A DNA stretch of 64,000 bases, taken from the NCBI GenBank assembly GCA_036504735.1, contig DASXUQ010000010.1, positions 372,001 to 436,000 on the forward strand. The letters run 5' to 3'. Below, in pieces: positions 34,837 through 43,910 of the stretch. Position 1 is the first letter of the stretch. Each line of letters starts with the position of its first letter. This stretch comes from a bacterium (lineage in GTDB: Bacteria > Electryoneota > RPQS01). The position numbers were made by a program, and so were the translations under genes. Under the pieces are notes generated by a model, which worked only from the letters and a program-made list of their open reading frames with translations, was not told the DNA's origin and ran no database searches.

Positions 34837-35418
34837 ATGAATAACAGACGCGACCATATTGTCGGATATCTGGACATGCTTCGCCGCATGTTCGATGAAC
34901 TGCCGCTCGACGCCGTCGAGCGCGTGTTGCAACTTTTCGAAACCGCCTACCGGGAAGACCGCACCGTATTTATCTGCGGCAACGGCGGCTCCTTTTCCAC
35001 GGCCAGCCACTGGGTTTGCGATTTCTCCAAGGGCACGAATGCCCCGGGTGTGAAACGCATGCGTATGATCGGCCTGGGAGACAACATTCCCATGCTGACC
35101 GCCTACGCCAACGACGTGCATTACGACGAAGTGTTTGCCGAGCCGCTCCGCACCTATGCGCGCGCAGGCGACGTGGTGGTGCTGCTGACCGCCTCGGGCA
35201 ACTCCCCCAACATCCTCTCCGCGGCCAAGGCGGCCAAAGAGGTGGGTGCGGTGACGGTGGGCCTGATCGGCTTCGGCGGCGGCAAACTGGCTCCCCTGGT
35301 GGACTATCCCATCGTGGTGGCGTGCCGGGAGTACGGCCCGGTGGAAGACCTGCATCTCGTTCTCGATCACATCATCAGCCTTCACATGCGCAGCGTTATT
35401 GCCCAGAACGCCTCTTAA
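34837..35418 (+). CDS. gmhA: Phosphoheptose isomerase (SIS domain)
   Basis: This protein converts sedoheptulose-7-phosphate to heptose-7-phosphate. It is 193 residues with one SIS domain: ICGNGGSFSTASHWVCDF, VVLLTASGNSPNIL, GLIGFGGGKL and the C-terminal VEDLHLVLDHII, where Glu and His line the active site. Context (hddA and hddC just upstream) supports GmhA rather than another SIS isomerase. The phosphatase GmhB of the pathway is not in the window. Confidence 0.9.
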   Translation: MNNRRDHIVGYLDMLRRMFDELPLDAVERVLQLFETAYREDRTVFICGNGGSFSTASHWVCDFSKGTNAPGVKRMRMIGLGDNIPMLTAYANDVHYDEVFAEPLRTYARAGDVVVLLTASGNSPNILSAAKAAKEVGAVTVGLIGFGGGKLAPLVDYPIVVACREYGPVEDLHLVLDHIISLHMRSVIAQNAS

Positions 35419-35473
35419 TGGTTTGGTCCGGGCGCGTGGCCGCATCCTCTGTACATCTTAGCGAGTCCCTACA

Positions 35474-36775
35474 ATGAAACTTGTCGTGATCGGCACCGGC
35501 TACGTCGGATTAGTCACCGGTGCTTGTCTTGCTGAAACCGGCCACCACGTCGTGTGCGTGGACATTGACCGGGAGAAGATCGAAGCCCTCAAGAAGGGCG
35601 CAATTCCGATTTATGAGCCGGGGCTGGAAGAAATCATCGTGCGCAACATCGCCAAGGAGCGACTGAAGTTCACGACGGACCTTGCGTCCGTGATTCCCGC
35701 CGCGGAGATTCTGATGATTGCCGTGGGTACGCCGCCGAACGAAGACGGCTCCGCGGACCTGTCCCATGTGCTGACGGTTGCCGAGTCCATCGGCAAGCAT
35801 CTGAACGGCTACAAGATCGTGGTCAATAAGTCGACCGTTCCTATCGGCACGGGTGATCTGGTGCGGGAGAAGATCGCATCGCTGACGAAACACGATTTCG
35901 ACGTGGTATCGAATCCCGAGTTTCTGAAGGAAGGTGACGCGGTCAACGACTTCATGAAACCGGACAGGATTGTGGTGGGCGTGAGCGGCGACCGCGCCGA
36001 AGCGATGATGCGGCACTTGTATGCGCCGTTTCAGAGAACGGGCCACCGCCTGATCGTGATGGACGTGCGTTCCGCCGAAATGACGAAGTACGCCGCCAAC
36101 GCGATGCTGGCCACGAAGATTTCGTTTATGAACGAGCTGGCCAACCTGTGCGAGACGGTGGGAGCGGACATCACGAATGTGCGTTACGGCATCGGATCGG
36201 ACACGCGCATCGGTTCGCAGTTTCTGTTTCCCGGTGTGGGCTACGGCGGTTCCTGTTTTCCGAAGGACGTGTCCGCGCTGAACAAGATCGCGAATGCGGC
36301 GAAGAAGCCACTGCGGATTTTGAACGCGGTCGAAGAGGTCAACAGCCTGCAACGGCTGCGGCTGGTCGAGAAACTGGTCGGCCATTTCGGCGAGAATCTG
36401 CAAGGCAAGACGTTTGCCCTGTGGGGGCTGGCGTTCAAGCCGCGTACGGACGATATGCGCGAGGCGCCCTCGATCTACACGACCGCCGAACTGACAAAAC
36501 GTGGCGCGAAGGTGCGCGGCTATGATCCGGCGGCCATGAAAGAGGCTCGCCGGGTGATGGGCGACCGCATTGAGCTGTTCGAAGACAGTTACAGCCTGCT
36601 GAACGGCGCGGACGCGCTGCTGATCATGACGGAGTGGCAGGAATTCCGCGATCCGGATTTTGCGCGGATCAAGGAGTTGCTGAAGGCACCGGTGATCTTC
36701 GACGGCCGCAATCTGTTCGAGCCCGCCGAAATACGGCAGATGGGTTTCGAGTATTACTGTATCGGACGAAAGTAG
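35474..36775 (+). CDS. ugd: UDP-glucose 6-dehydrogenase
   Basis: Ugd oxidises UDP-glucose to UDP-glucuronate. Motifs are [20 protein letters not shown] (NAD), [23 protein letters not shown], the catalytic Cys in [16 protein letters not shown], and [18 protein letters not shown]. At 433 residues it is the standard bacterial single-chain form. It is preceded by a 55-base gap and followed after 15 bases by a lipoprotein gene. Confidence 0.95.
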   Translation: MKLVVIGTGYVGLVTGACLAETGHHVVCVDIDREKIEALKKGAIPIYEPGLEEIIVRNIAKERLKFTTDLASVIPAAEILMIAVGTPPNEDGSADLSHVLTVAESIGKHLNGYKIVVNKSTVPIGTGDLVREKIASLTKHDFDVVSNPEFLKEGDAVNDFMKPDRIVVGVSGDRAEAMMRHLYAPFQRTGHRLIVMDVRSAEMTKYAANAMLATKISFMNELANLCETVGADITNVRYGIGSDTRIGSQFLFPGVGYGGSCFPKDVSALNKIANAAKKPLRILNAVEEVNSLQRLRLVEKLVGHFGENLQGKTFALWGLAFKPRTDDMREAPSIYTTAELTKRGAKVRGYDPAAMKEARRVMGDRIELFEDSYSLLNGADALLIMTEWQEFRDPDFARIKELLKAPVIFDGRNLFEPAEIRQMGFEYYCIGRK

Positions 36776-36790
36776 CCCGGTGACCGGCGC

Positions 36791-38452
36791 GTGAAATCAC
36801 TTTCCATCATCCTTCCGGCGGTGTTGCTGACGATGCTGCTGGCATTGTCCTGCGCGCGTATCGGCGCGCCGCCGGGTGGACCGGAAGACAAGACCGGTCC
36901 ACGCGTCGTCAGTTCCTTTCCGGTGCCCGACACCACCAATGTTCCGCGCAAGCTGGTTGCGCGGCTTGTGTTTTCCAAGCCCGTTAACCACAAGTCCGTG
37001 GAGGCGGCGCTGTATATGTCGCCGGATCCGCGTCAACGTCTGCGTTACCATTGGCACGGCAACACGCTGGATCTCATTTATCTCGATTCGCTGCTGGAGA
37101 ACCGCACGTATGTAATCAGCATGGGCAGCCAGGCCAAGGATACGCGCGGCAATCCGGCGGGCACAACCACCACGGTGGCCTTTTCCACGGGATCGCGGAT
37201 CGATCGCGGCTCGGTTGACGGCTGGGTGTCGGACGTGGCCGCTCCGCAGGCGGTGTCGGTGTGGGCGTATCACCTGCGCGGCGATACGGTGCCGAACCCG
37301 ATCAGCGATGAGGCCGATTACCGGCTGCAGGTGGGCAGCGATTCCAGATTTCATTTCGGATATTTGCGCGAAGGACGCTACCGGGTATTCGCGGTGAATG
37401 ACCGGAACTTCGATGGGCTGTGGAATCCTTCGGCGGAGCCGATAGGTATTCCGCCGTGGGATGTTACGGTGGGTGATTCCCTCACTCCGTGGCTGTCTTT
37501 CCGGCTGATGATGCAGGACAGCGCGGCGCCGACGCTGCGCGCTCTGCGCGAGTTCAACGAACACGAAATGGACGTCCGCACCAGCCGCGCGGTGCCGGTA
37601 TTGCAAGGGCACTTTGTGAGCGGAACGGGAGATTCGATCCGGCAACTGGATGCCTTTCCCGATTCGGCGGGTTCGGAAATCTGGCGGGTTTTCCCCGAGC
37701 GCCCATTGACGGCGGGATTGTGGACCGTCACCGTTTCGGGTATGGACAATCTTGGACTGCGATTTACGGCGACGGACACAGTGAGCGCACGGGCGCTTCC
37801 CGACACTGCGCGACCGCACATGACGACCGATCCTGCCGCGCGCATGATGACGCGCATTCCCCCCTCCGCGATGCACCTGATGTTCGATAAGCCGGTGACG
37901 CTCGATAGCCTTGCACCGATTAATTTCCGAATGACGGCAGGCACCGACACCGACACGGTGGTGGTTCGGCTGCAAATTCGCAATCCGCATATGTGGGACG
38001 TTGTTCCGGCGACGCCGTTGCTTGCGGGAAAGCCCGTGAAACTTCGGTTTGACGGAAGGGCCGTGCGAGATCTTGCCGGTCATACCTTGCTGGACACGAC
38101 GGTAAATGTGCAGTTCGGCGTGCTTTCTCCCGACAGCATGGGCGGCATAAAAGGGGAACTGGCGACCAAGGTGAGCGCGCCGTACCTTTACCGGATGTTG
38201 AGCTTTAAAGGCCGCACAACAGAGGTGGCAAAGACGGTTGCTCCGGGGCCGGGAGCGTTCTCGCTGGAGTTGCTGCCTGTCGGCAAGTACCTGATCGAAG
38301 TGACGCGCGACGCGAATCGCGACAGCACGTATTCCTATGGCCGCATGTGGCCTTTCAATTTCTCCGAGCCGTTTCTGACATCCCCGGACACGGTGACGAT
38401 CCGCGCCCGCTGGGAATATGAAACGCAAATTAATTGGCAAGATAACCGTTAG
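36791..38452 (+). CDS. Big_5/Ig-like lipoprotein
   Basis: A 553-residue exported lipoprotein. The signal peptide ends LLALSC (lipobox), followed by ARIGAPPGGPEDKTGPRVVS. The C-x-x-x-G-x-P-x-G-G-P-x-D opening is typical of Bacteroidota Ig-like lipoproteins with an SbsA-type Big_5 domain (about residues 40-135; VPRKLVARLVFSKPVN, GNTLDLIYLDSLLENRTYVI). A middle beta-sandwich and a second Big_5-like part (MHLMFDKPVTLDSL, near residue 360) follow. Start GTG 36791. Function unknown; a periplasmic or surface scaffold is likely. Confidence 0.82.
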   Translation: MKSLSIILPAVLLTMLLALSCARIGAPPGGPEDKTGPRVVSSFPVPDTTNVPRKLVARLVFSKPVNHKSVEAALYMSPDPRQRLRYHWHGNTLDLIYLDSLLENRTYVISMGSQAKDTRGNPAGTTTTVAFSTGSRIDRGSVDGWVSDVAAPQAVSVWAYHLRGDTVPNPISDEADYRLQVGSDSRFHFGYLREGRYRVFAVNDRNFDGLWNPSAEPIGIPPWDVTVGDSLTPWLSFRLMMQDSAAPTLRALREFNEHEMDVRTSRAVPVLQGHFVSGTGDSIRQLDAFPDSAGSEIWRVFPERPLTAGLWTVTVSGMDNLGLRFTATDTVSARALPDTARPHMTTDPAARMMTRIPPSAMHLMFDKPVTLDSLAPINFRMTAGTDTDTVVVRLQIRNPHMWDVVPATPLLAGKPVKLRFDGRAVRDLAGHTLLDTTVNVQFGVLSPDSMGGIKGELATKVSAPYLYRMLSFKGRTTEVAKTVAPGPGAFSLELLPVGKYLIEVTRDANRDSTYSYGRMWPFNFSEPFLTSPDTVTIRARWEYETQINWQDNR

Positions 38453-38464
38453 GAGCGAGTGTTC

Positions 38465-39535
38465 ATGCTCCACTCCGTCATTATGGCGGGCGGAATCGGC
38501 GCGCGGTTCTGGCCGCTGAGCCGCCGTCAGAAGCCCAAGCAACTTCTCGATTTGCTGGGTGAAGGCACTTTGATCGAGCAGACCATTGCCCGCGTGGAGC
38601 CGATGGTTCCGCCGTCGCAGCGCTGGATCGTGACCAATCACGAGCAGATGGCGATGATCCGCGAGACGGTGCCGTCCATTGCCGAGGCGCAGTTCATCAT
38701 CGAGCCGATGGGCCGCAACACCGCGCCGGCCATTGGCCTGTCCGCCGTGAGATTGCTGCGGGAAGATCCCGATGCGGTGATGATCGTGCTGCCTGCGGAT
38801 CACCGGATCGACCACGTCGAAGATTTTCGCCAGTGCCTGCGCACAGCAGTGGATCTGGTGAAAGACTCGGACGTGCTGGCCACCATCGGCATCAAGCCTA
38901 CGCGGCCCGAAACGGGCTACGGATATATCCAGATGGATACCGCGGGTGTGGAATTGGCCCCGCTGACGTACCGCGTGAAGACGTTTGCCGAAAAGCCCAA
39001 TGCGGCGACGGCGAAACTGTTTCTGGAGAGCGGCGAGTTCCTGTGGAACAGCGGCATTTTCATCTGGCGCGCGGACGTGATCATGCAGCAGATTTCCGAG
39101 TATCTGCCCCAATGGTACAGCGGCTTGCAGGAAATCGCGGCGGCGATGGGAAGCGATCAGGAAAATGCCGTAGCCAAGCAGGTGTTCGGCGCGCTGAAAG
39201 GGATTTCCATCGACTACGGCGTGATGGAACGCGCTCCCAGCGTGGCGGTGATCAAAGGCACGTTCGGGTGGAGTGACGTCGGCAGTTGGGATGAAGTGTG
39301 GCGGCTGCTCTCCAAAGACGAGGGCGGAAACGCGTGCCGGGGAAATGTTCAATCGGTGGATTCGAAGGATAATCTGGTGCTCTCGCAGAAGAAATTGATT
39401 GCGCTGGTGGGCGTGCATGATCTGGTGGTTGTGGACGCGGGAGACGCGCTGCTGATCTGTCCGCGAGAGAGTTCGCAGCAGGTGCGGGCAATTGTGGAGA
39501 AGCTGGAAAAACAGGGACTCGAGCGGTATCTGTAG
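38465..39535 (+). CDS. manC: Mannose-1-phosphate guanylyltransferase
   Basis: This enzyme makes GDP-mannose from GTP and mannose-1-phosphate. Motifs are VIMAGGIGARFWPLSRRQKP (GTP/metal), EPMGRNTAPAIGL, LPADHRI, FAEKPNAATA (substrate) and WNSGIFIW. At about 356 residues it is the single-domain form, without an isomerase domain. I chose ATG 38465, nine bases after AGGAG (38451-38455); GTG 38459 is too close to that site. It is the last recognisable sugar gene of the cluster. Confidence 0.93.
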   Translation: MLHSVIMAGGIGARFWPLSRRQKPKQLLDLLGEGTLIEQTIARVEPMVPPSQRWIVTNHEQMAMIRETVPSIAEAQFIIEPMGRNTAPAIGLSAVRLLREDPDAVMIVLPADHRIDHVEDFRQCLRTAVDLVKDSDVLATIGIKPTRPETGYGYIQMDTAGVELAPLTYRVKTFAEKPNAATAKLFLESGEFLWNSGIFIWRADVIMQQISEYLPQWYSGLQEIAAAMGSDQENAVAKQVFGALKGISIDYGVMERAPSVAVIKGTFGWSDVGSWDEVWRLLSKDEGGNACRGNVQSVDSKDNLVLSQKKLIALVGVHDLVVVDAGDALLICPRESSQQVRAIVEKLEKQGLERYL

Positions 39536-39537
39536 AC

Positions 39538-39915
39538 ATGAAACCTGAAAAACTTGTCCAGCATTTGGCGGACGCCGTACGCAAAACCGGCTACCGCGTA
39601 CGCACCGAGGAAGGCAACTTTCGCGGGGGCTCGTGTGTCTTTGCCGAAGAGCGGCTGGTGATTTTGAACCGGCGCATGAGTCAGGAAGAGCGCGCGGACG
39701 TTCTGGGGCGCGTGCTGGCGACCGAAAGCCTCGACACCATTTTTCTGCTGCCTGAGGTTCGAGCGTTCATCGAGAAGTTTCTACCGCCGCAGGAGCCTGT
39801 GGCAAGTGATGAAGAGGTGAAGGCCGATACCGAGCCTGCCGAATCGCCACCGGATGCGCCGAGCGATGCGCCCGCAGCCCCTCCGGAAACGGATCGCGGA
39901 GATGCGGCGCCGTGA
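39538..39915 (+). CDS. Small conserved protein with acidic/proline-rich tail
   Basis: 125 residues. The first 80 form a compact alpha/beta domain (FRGGSCVFAEERLVILNRRM, EERADVLGRVLATE, FLLPEVRAFIEKFLPP). The remainder is Glu/Pro/Ala-rich and disordered. I recall similar short proteins of unknown function in several bacterial phyla. The stop overlaps meaB by GTGA, so the two are translated together, and the ATG lies two bases after the manC stop. No function can be given. Confidence 0.75.
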   Translation: MKPEKLVQHLADAVRKTGYRVRTEEGNFRGGSCVFAEERLVILNRRMSQEERADVLGRVLATESLDTIFLLPEVRAFIEKFLPPQEPVASDEEVKADTEPAESPPDAPSDAPAAPPETDRGDAAP

Positions 39916-40835
39916 AGGATCAGCGCGTAGAGGAGATGCTGGGCGGATCGCGAGTGGCGCTTTCGCGCGTGCTGACGCGTGTGGAGAATCGCCGCGACGA
40001 AGCCAGCGAGATACTGCGGCGGCTGTCCGACAAAATCGGGCGCGCGGTGAGGATTGGATTGACCGGACCTCCGGGAGCGGGAAAGAGCACGCTGGTGGCC
40101 GCGTACACACGGGCGCTGCGGAAGCTCGATATGAAGGTGGGCATTCTGGCGGTGGATCCGACGAGTCCGTTTTCTGGCGGCGCGCTCTTGGGCGACCGTG
40201 TGCGGATGGGATCGGTGGCGATGGACCCGGGAGTGTTTGTGCGCTCGCTGGCGACGCGGGGAGATTTGGGCGGGCTTGCCGAAGCGGCGGGGGACATGGC
40301 CGACGTGATGGACGCGGCAGGGTTCGATGTTATTCTTTTTGAGACCGTGGGCGTGGGGCAGTCGGAGTTGGAAGTGGTGCAGTATGCCGACTGCACGGTG
40401 GTGGTGCTGGTGCCGGAGTCGGGCGACGCGATTCAGGGGATGAAGGCGGGGCTGATGGAGATCGCGGACGTGTTTGCGATCAACAAGTCGGACCGCGAGG
40501 GCTCAGACCGCTTTGCGGCGGATCTGCGCGCGGCGATTCATCTCAAACACTGGGGCGAGTGGACGCCACCAATTGTGCCTGTGGTGGCGCTGCATGACAA
40601 GGGCATGGATGAGTTTCACGCGGCGATCACGCAACATTTGGAATTCTTGAAATCATCGGGGTTGTTCGATAAGCGGCGCACGGACCGCGTACGGCTGCGG
40701 ATTGAGCGGTTTGTCGAGCAGAAGCTGGTTCAGGAATTCTGGACGGAAGCACGGCTGGAGAAATTAGAAACGGCGATCCGTTTGGACAGATCGCCGTATG
40801 AAATCAGCTTGGAGTTGCTCAAGGGAGCGCGTTGA
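39912..40835 (+). CDS. meaB: Methylmalonyl-CoA mutase-associated GTPase MeaB
   Basis: MeaB is a G-protein chaperone protecting and reloading B12-dependent acyl-CoA mutases. Motifs are LTGPPGAGKSTL (G1), VDPTSPFSGGALLGDR, ETVGVGQSE (G3) and INKSD (G4). At 307 residues the C-terminal dimerisation helix region is intact. GTG 39912 overlaps the previous gene (GTGA). No mutase gene is in the window, so the client enzyme is encoded elsewhere. Confidence 0.94.
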   Translation: MKDQRVEEMLGGSRVALSRVLTRVENRRDEASEILRRLSDKIGRAVRIGLTGPPGAGKSTLVAAYTRALRKLDMKVGILAVDPTSPFSGGALLGDRVRMGSVAMDPGVFVRSLATRGDLGGLAEAAGDMADVMDAAGFDVILFETVGVGQSELEVVQYADCTVVVLVPESGDAIQGMKAGLMEIADVFAINKSDREGSDRFAADLRAAIHLKHWGEWTPPIVPVVALHDKGMDEFHAAITQHLEFLKSSGLFDKRRTDRVRLRIERFVEQKLVQEFWTEARLEKLETAIRLDRSPYEISLELLKGAR

Positions 40836-40907
40836 ATCGGCGGTGGCGGCCACTCTGGGTTCTTACCTCGCAACGACAGCACGCCGAAGGCGACCCGGGT
40901 GCAGGTG

Positions 40908-41978
40908 TCACGCCTGCTGCTCCCAGGCCCGTGCTTTGGTGGGGTGGAAGGGTTCTTCGGTATAGAGCATACCGCAGGCGGCGCTCTTTTCGACACCGCG
41001 ACTCTCGCGCAGCGTGCAGTGGATGCCTTCTTCAACCAGCCAGCCCATGAAGCGGTCGATGGCCTGATCGGAACTGGGCGGCAGATCTCCGCCGGTGGGG
41101 TGGAGACGAATCAGATTGACCTTAGCGGGAATGTTGCGCAGCAGGTAGTGAAGATTTTCGGCATCTTCGCGACGGTCATTGTAGCCCGCGATCATGATGT
41201 ATTCGAAGGTCAGCCGGTGCTGCGTGACGTGCGCAAAGCGGCGCAGAGTTTTGAAGAGCATATCCAGCGGAAAAGCGCGATTGACCGGCATAATGGCGCT
41301 GCGGCGCTCGTCGGTGGTGGCATGCAGCGAGATGGCAAGTTTGGCCGGCGGCAGGTCTTTCATCCAGCGTTCGATCATCGGTACGATGCCGACGGTCGAG
41401 ACGGTGATCTTCGATGGAGTAATGCCTACGCCTTCCGGATCGGTGAGAATGGCCAGCGCGGTCTTCACATTCTCATAGTTGTTGAGCGGCTCGCCCATGC
41501 CCATGAAGACGATGTTGGTGACGCGGGTGCCGATCAGCCGTTCGATTTCCAGCACCTGCAGCACAATTTCTCCGGGCGTCAGATTCCGGAAGAAACCCAT
41601 CTTGCCCGTGGCGCAGAAGGTGCAGCCAAGGGCACAGCCGACCTGCGTGGAGATGCAGACCGTTTCGCCGGGGCTTTCGGGCAGGTAGACGGACTCGACG
41701 CGCAGACTGTCGCTCAGGCCGAAGAGAAATTTGACGGCTTTGTCTGCGGAAGGCAGAGTGCGGAGGACTTCGGTCAGTTCGCCTGCCTCGGCAGATTCGG
41801 CCAGTTTTTGGCGAAACATAGCAGGCAGATCGCTCATGTCCTCGAACGAGCGGGCGCGGCGGTGGTACAGCCAGCGATAGAGCTGCTTTCCCCGGTAGGA
41901 CGGTTCGCCCAGCTCTGCCGCGAAACTTTCCAGTTCGCTACGAGTTAAACCGATAAGTGATATTTTAGTGCGGGTCAT
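40908..41978 (-). CDS. rlmN: Dual-specificity RNA methyltransferase RlmN
   Basis: A radical-SAM enzyme methylating A2503 of 23S rRNA (and A37 of some tRNAs). It carries the cluster motif GCALGCTFCATG (CxxxCxxC), GMGEPLNNYENV, SLHATTDERRS, and the second catalytic Cys in KSAACGML. I start it at ATG 41978 (MTRTKISLIGL). The frame is open to 42041, but that would run over the moxR promoter at 41992-42020. It is divergent from moxR and convergent with meaB, with 72 bases between and no clear terminator. Confidence 0.95.
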   Translation of the reverse strand: MTRTKISLIGLTRSELESFAAELGEPSYRGKQLYRWLYHRRARSFEDMSDLPAMFRQKLAESAEAGELTEVLRTLPSADKAVKFLFGLSDSLRVESVYLPESPGETVCISTQVGCALGCTFCATGKMGFFRNLTPGEIVLQVLEIERLIGTRVTNIVFMGMGEPLNNYENVKTALAILTDPEGVGITPSKITVSTVGIVPMIERWMKDLPPAKLAISLHATTDERRSAIMPVNRAFPLDMLFKTLRRFAHVTQHRLTFEYIMIAGYNDRREDAENLHYLLRNIPAKVNLIRLHPTGGDLPPSSDQAIDRFMGWLVEEGIHCTLRESRGVEKSAACGMLYTEEPFHPTKARAWEQQA

Positions 41979-41991
41979 GGTGAGTGTTTGC

Positions 41992-42020
41992 TTGCCACGA
42001 AAGGCGTCTGGGAATATACT
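41992..42020 (+). promoter_or_regulatory. moxR promoter
   Basis: TTGCCA (41992-41997), 17 bases, TATACT (42015-42020), with AAGGAG just before the moxR ATG. Its position limits the upstream extension of the divergent rlmN gene. Confidence 0.7.
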
Positions 42021-42063
42021 AAAGACCCTTCTATTCCGCAAACCGCTTGTCTAAGGAGATATT

Positions 42064-43050
42064 ATGGCGCCAGTCAGTGATCTGGATGCATTGAAATCAC
42101 TACGTGACTCCCGCGATGCCCTGAAGCGCGAAATCGGCAAAGTGATCGTCGGTCAGGATCAGGTGATCGCGGAACTGCTGATCTCTCTTTTGGCGCGCGG
42201 CCACTGTCTGCTGGTCGGCGTGCCCGGCCTGGCCAAGACGCTGTTGATCTCTACACTGGCGCAGGTGCTGGATCTGAAGTTCAGCCGCATTCAATTTACG
42301 CCGGATCTGATGCCGTCGGATATTACGGGCATGGAGATCGCGGAAGAAGATCGCAGTACGGGCCATCGCACGTTCAAGTTCATCAAGGGGCCGGTGTTCG
42401 CGAATATCGTGCTGGCGGATGAAGTGAACCGTACACCGCCGAAGACGCAAGCCGCGCTGCTGCAGGCGATGCAGGAGCATGAAGTGACGGCCGCTGGCGA
42501 AACCTACCGCCTCGAAGAGCCGTTCTTTGTGCTGGCGACGCAGAATCCGATTGAGCAGGAAGGCACCTATCCGCTGCCGGAAGCGCAGCTCGACCGCTTT
42601 ATGTTCAACCTGTGGGTGGACTATCCGACAATGGCGGAGGAAGTGGCGATAGTGAAGACTACGACCTCGGCGGCGTTGTCGGATGTGAAGCGCGTGCTGA
42701 ATGGCCAGCAGATTCAGGATTTGCAGTCATTGGTGCGCCGCGTGCCGGTGTCGGATAATGTGGTGGAATACGCGGTGAAGCTGGTGCAGCGCACCCGTCC
42801 TGCCGCGACCGATGCTCCGCAGTTTATTAAGGATTATGTGAGCTGGGGCTGTGGCCCGCGCGCTTCGCAATACCTGATCTTAGGCGCCAAGACCCGCGCC
42901 GCGCTGGATGGCCGCCCCACACCGGAAATCGATGATGTACGCGCGGTGGCTCTGCCCGTGCTGCGCCATCGCCTGGTCATGAGCTTCAATGCCGAAGCCG
43001 ACGGAGTAAAGGTGCAGGAACTGGTGACAAGATTGCTGGATGGCAAGTAG
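42064..43050 (+). CDS. moxR: MoxR-family AAA ATPase
   Basis: An AAA+ chaperone-like ATPase of the MoxR group, usually paired with a DUF58 protein. Walker A is LVGVPGLAKT, Walker B is VLADEVNRTPPKTQAALLQA, and FVLATQNPIEQEGTYPLPEA is sensor 1 and the region after it. At 328 residues it is full length with the C-terminal lid. RBS AAGGAG sits six bases before the ATG. Normally the DUF58 gene follows directly; here two foreign-looking genes intervene before it (43058-44219). Confidence 0.95.
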   Translation: MAPVSDLDALKSLRDSRDALKREIGKVIVGQDQVIAELLISLLARGHCLLVGVPGLAKTLLISTLAQVLDLKFSRIQFTPDLMPSDITGMEIAEEDRSTGHRTFKFIKGPVFANIVLADEVNRTPPKTQAALLQAMQEHEVTAAGETYRLEEPFFVLATQNPIEQEGTYPLPEAQLDRFMFNLWVDYPTMAEEVAIVKTTTSAALSDVKRVLNGQQIQDLQSLVRRVPVSDNVVEYAVKLVQRTRPAATDAPQFIKDYVSWGCGPRASQYLILGAKTRAALDGRPTPEIDDVRAVALPVLRHRLVMSFNAEADGVKVQELVTRLLDGK

Positions 43051-43057
43051 AGGCTGA

Positions 43058-43903
43058 GTGTTGGAAAAGCACACACTCACACTTGAATCGATCATTGACC
43101 ATCATTCGCTTCTGAGGACTGCGGCCCGTATCGGATCGCTTGGCAGCGCAGTTGATACAGGGTGTCGTTCAGTGCATGTGGATGCCCAAGGTGTTGATGG
43201 CGTCAACCCGGTGTTCGTCGCCGTGATCAACTGCATCGCCGACTTTTTGCGTTCGCGTAATGTGGCTGTTGTCGGATTCACGGCCCCCAAGTCGCTTGTG
43301 GGACGTGAACAAGTGTTCGAGGCCGGTTTGTACGTGTGGCCCATGCACGTGAAGCAGGTGTTGCCGCAATCTTCGGATGAGTCCCCACAACTGAAAGCGC
43401 ACTTCGGGGGCGCGAACCCAGAAGTGATCACCAGATTTGTCGAGACGTTTGCACGGTTCTTTCAGGGCGTGCCAAATCTGATTGAGAACTTGGAATCGAC
43501 ATTGGCCGAACTGATGGATAACGTATCTGCACACAGCGGTTCGAACGAGGGTGGCTGGATCGCAGCCAAATATGATGGTGAGGAGCGTGTGCTTCGTTTC
43601 AGCATATGTGACTTGGGCGTTTCAATTCCTGTTCACCTGCGCAATTCGGACGATGCCTACCGTGCAATGAACGATGTCGAATTGCTGGACGCTGCGTTCA
43701 TTGAAGGTGTCAGCGGGGACAAGAAGACCCATTTCGGGTCAGGTTTGCCATATGTTCGAGATGCGACTGTGCGCGTGAACGGCGCCTTGCAGGTTTATTC
43801 GGGACACGCGATTCACGCCGACCTTTCGCCACGTGGCGAATCAGTCTCAGTCAACACTAGGTTTCCAGGAACGTTGATCATGGCCGGTTGGCCTTCTCTT
43901 TAG
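43058..43903 (+). CDS. STAS-like + GHKL ATPase protein inserted in the moxR operon
   Basis: 281 residues, cytoplasmic, no signal peptide. Residues about 25-95 (VHVDAQGVDGVNPVFVAVIN, FLRSRNVAVVGF) have the strand-helix outline of a STAS-like domain. Residues about 130-275 form a GHKL/HATPase_c fold: N-box LAELMDNVSAHSG (from residue 149), a DLGVSI G1-type motif and FGSGLPYVRD as G2. It lacks the His-containing DHp helices of histidine kinases and so resembles SpoIIAB/RsbW-style or similar regulatory ATPases. Start GTG 43058 (TTG 43061 possible) after AGAGG. Next is a STAS-like (DUF4325) gene, a likely partner. Codon choice looks less GC-biased than the neighbours. Confidence 0.78.
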   Translation: MLEKHTLTLESIIDHHSLLRTAARIGSLGSAVDTGCRSVHVDAQGVDGVNPVFVAVINCIADFLRSRNVAVVGFTAPKSLVGREQVFEAGLYVWPMHVKQVLPQSSDESPQLKAHFGGANPEVITRFVETFARFFQGVPNLIENLESTLAELMDNVSAHSGSNEGGWIAAKYDGEERVLRFSICDLGVSIPVHLRNSDDAYRAMNDVELLDAAFIEGVSGDKKTHFGSGLPYVRDATVRVNGALQVYSGHAIHADLSPRGESVSVNTRFPGTLIMAGWPSL

Positions 43904-43910
43904 GACAGCG

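Noticed and set aside
36797-39418. 873-codon open frame on the minus strand
   Set aside because: Antisense to the Big_5 lipoprotein and manC; the translation is composed of His/Arg repeats without motifs.
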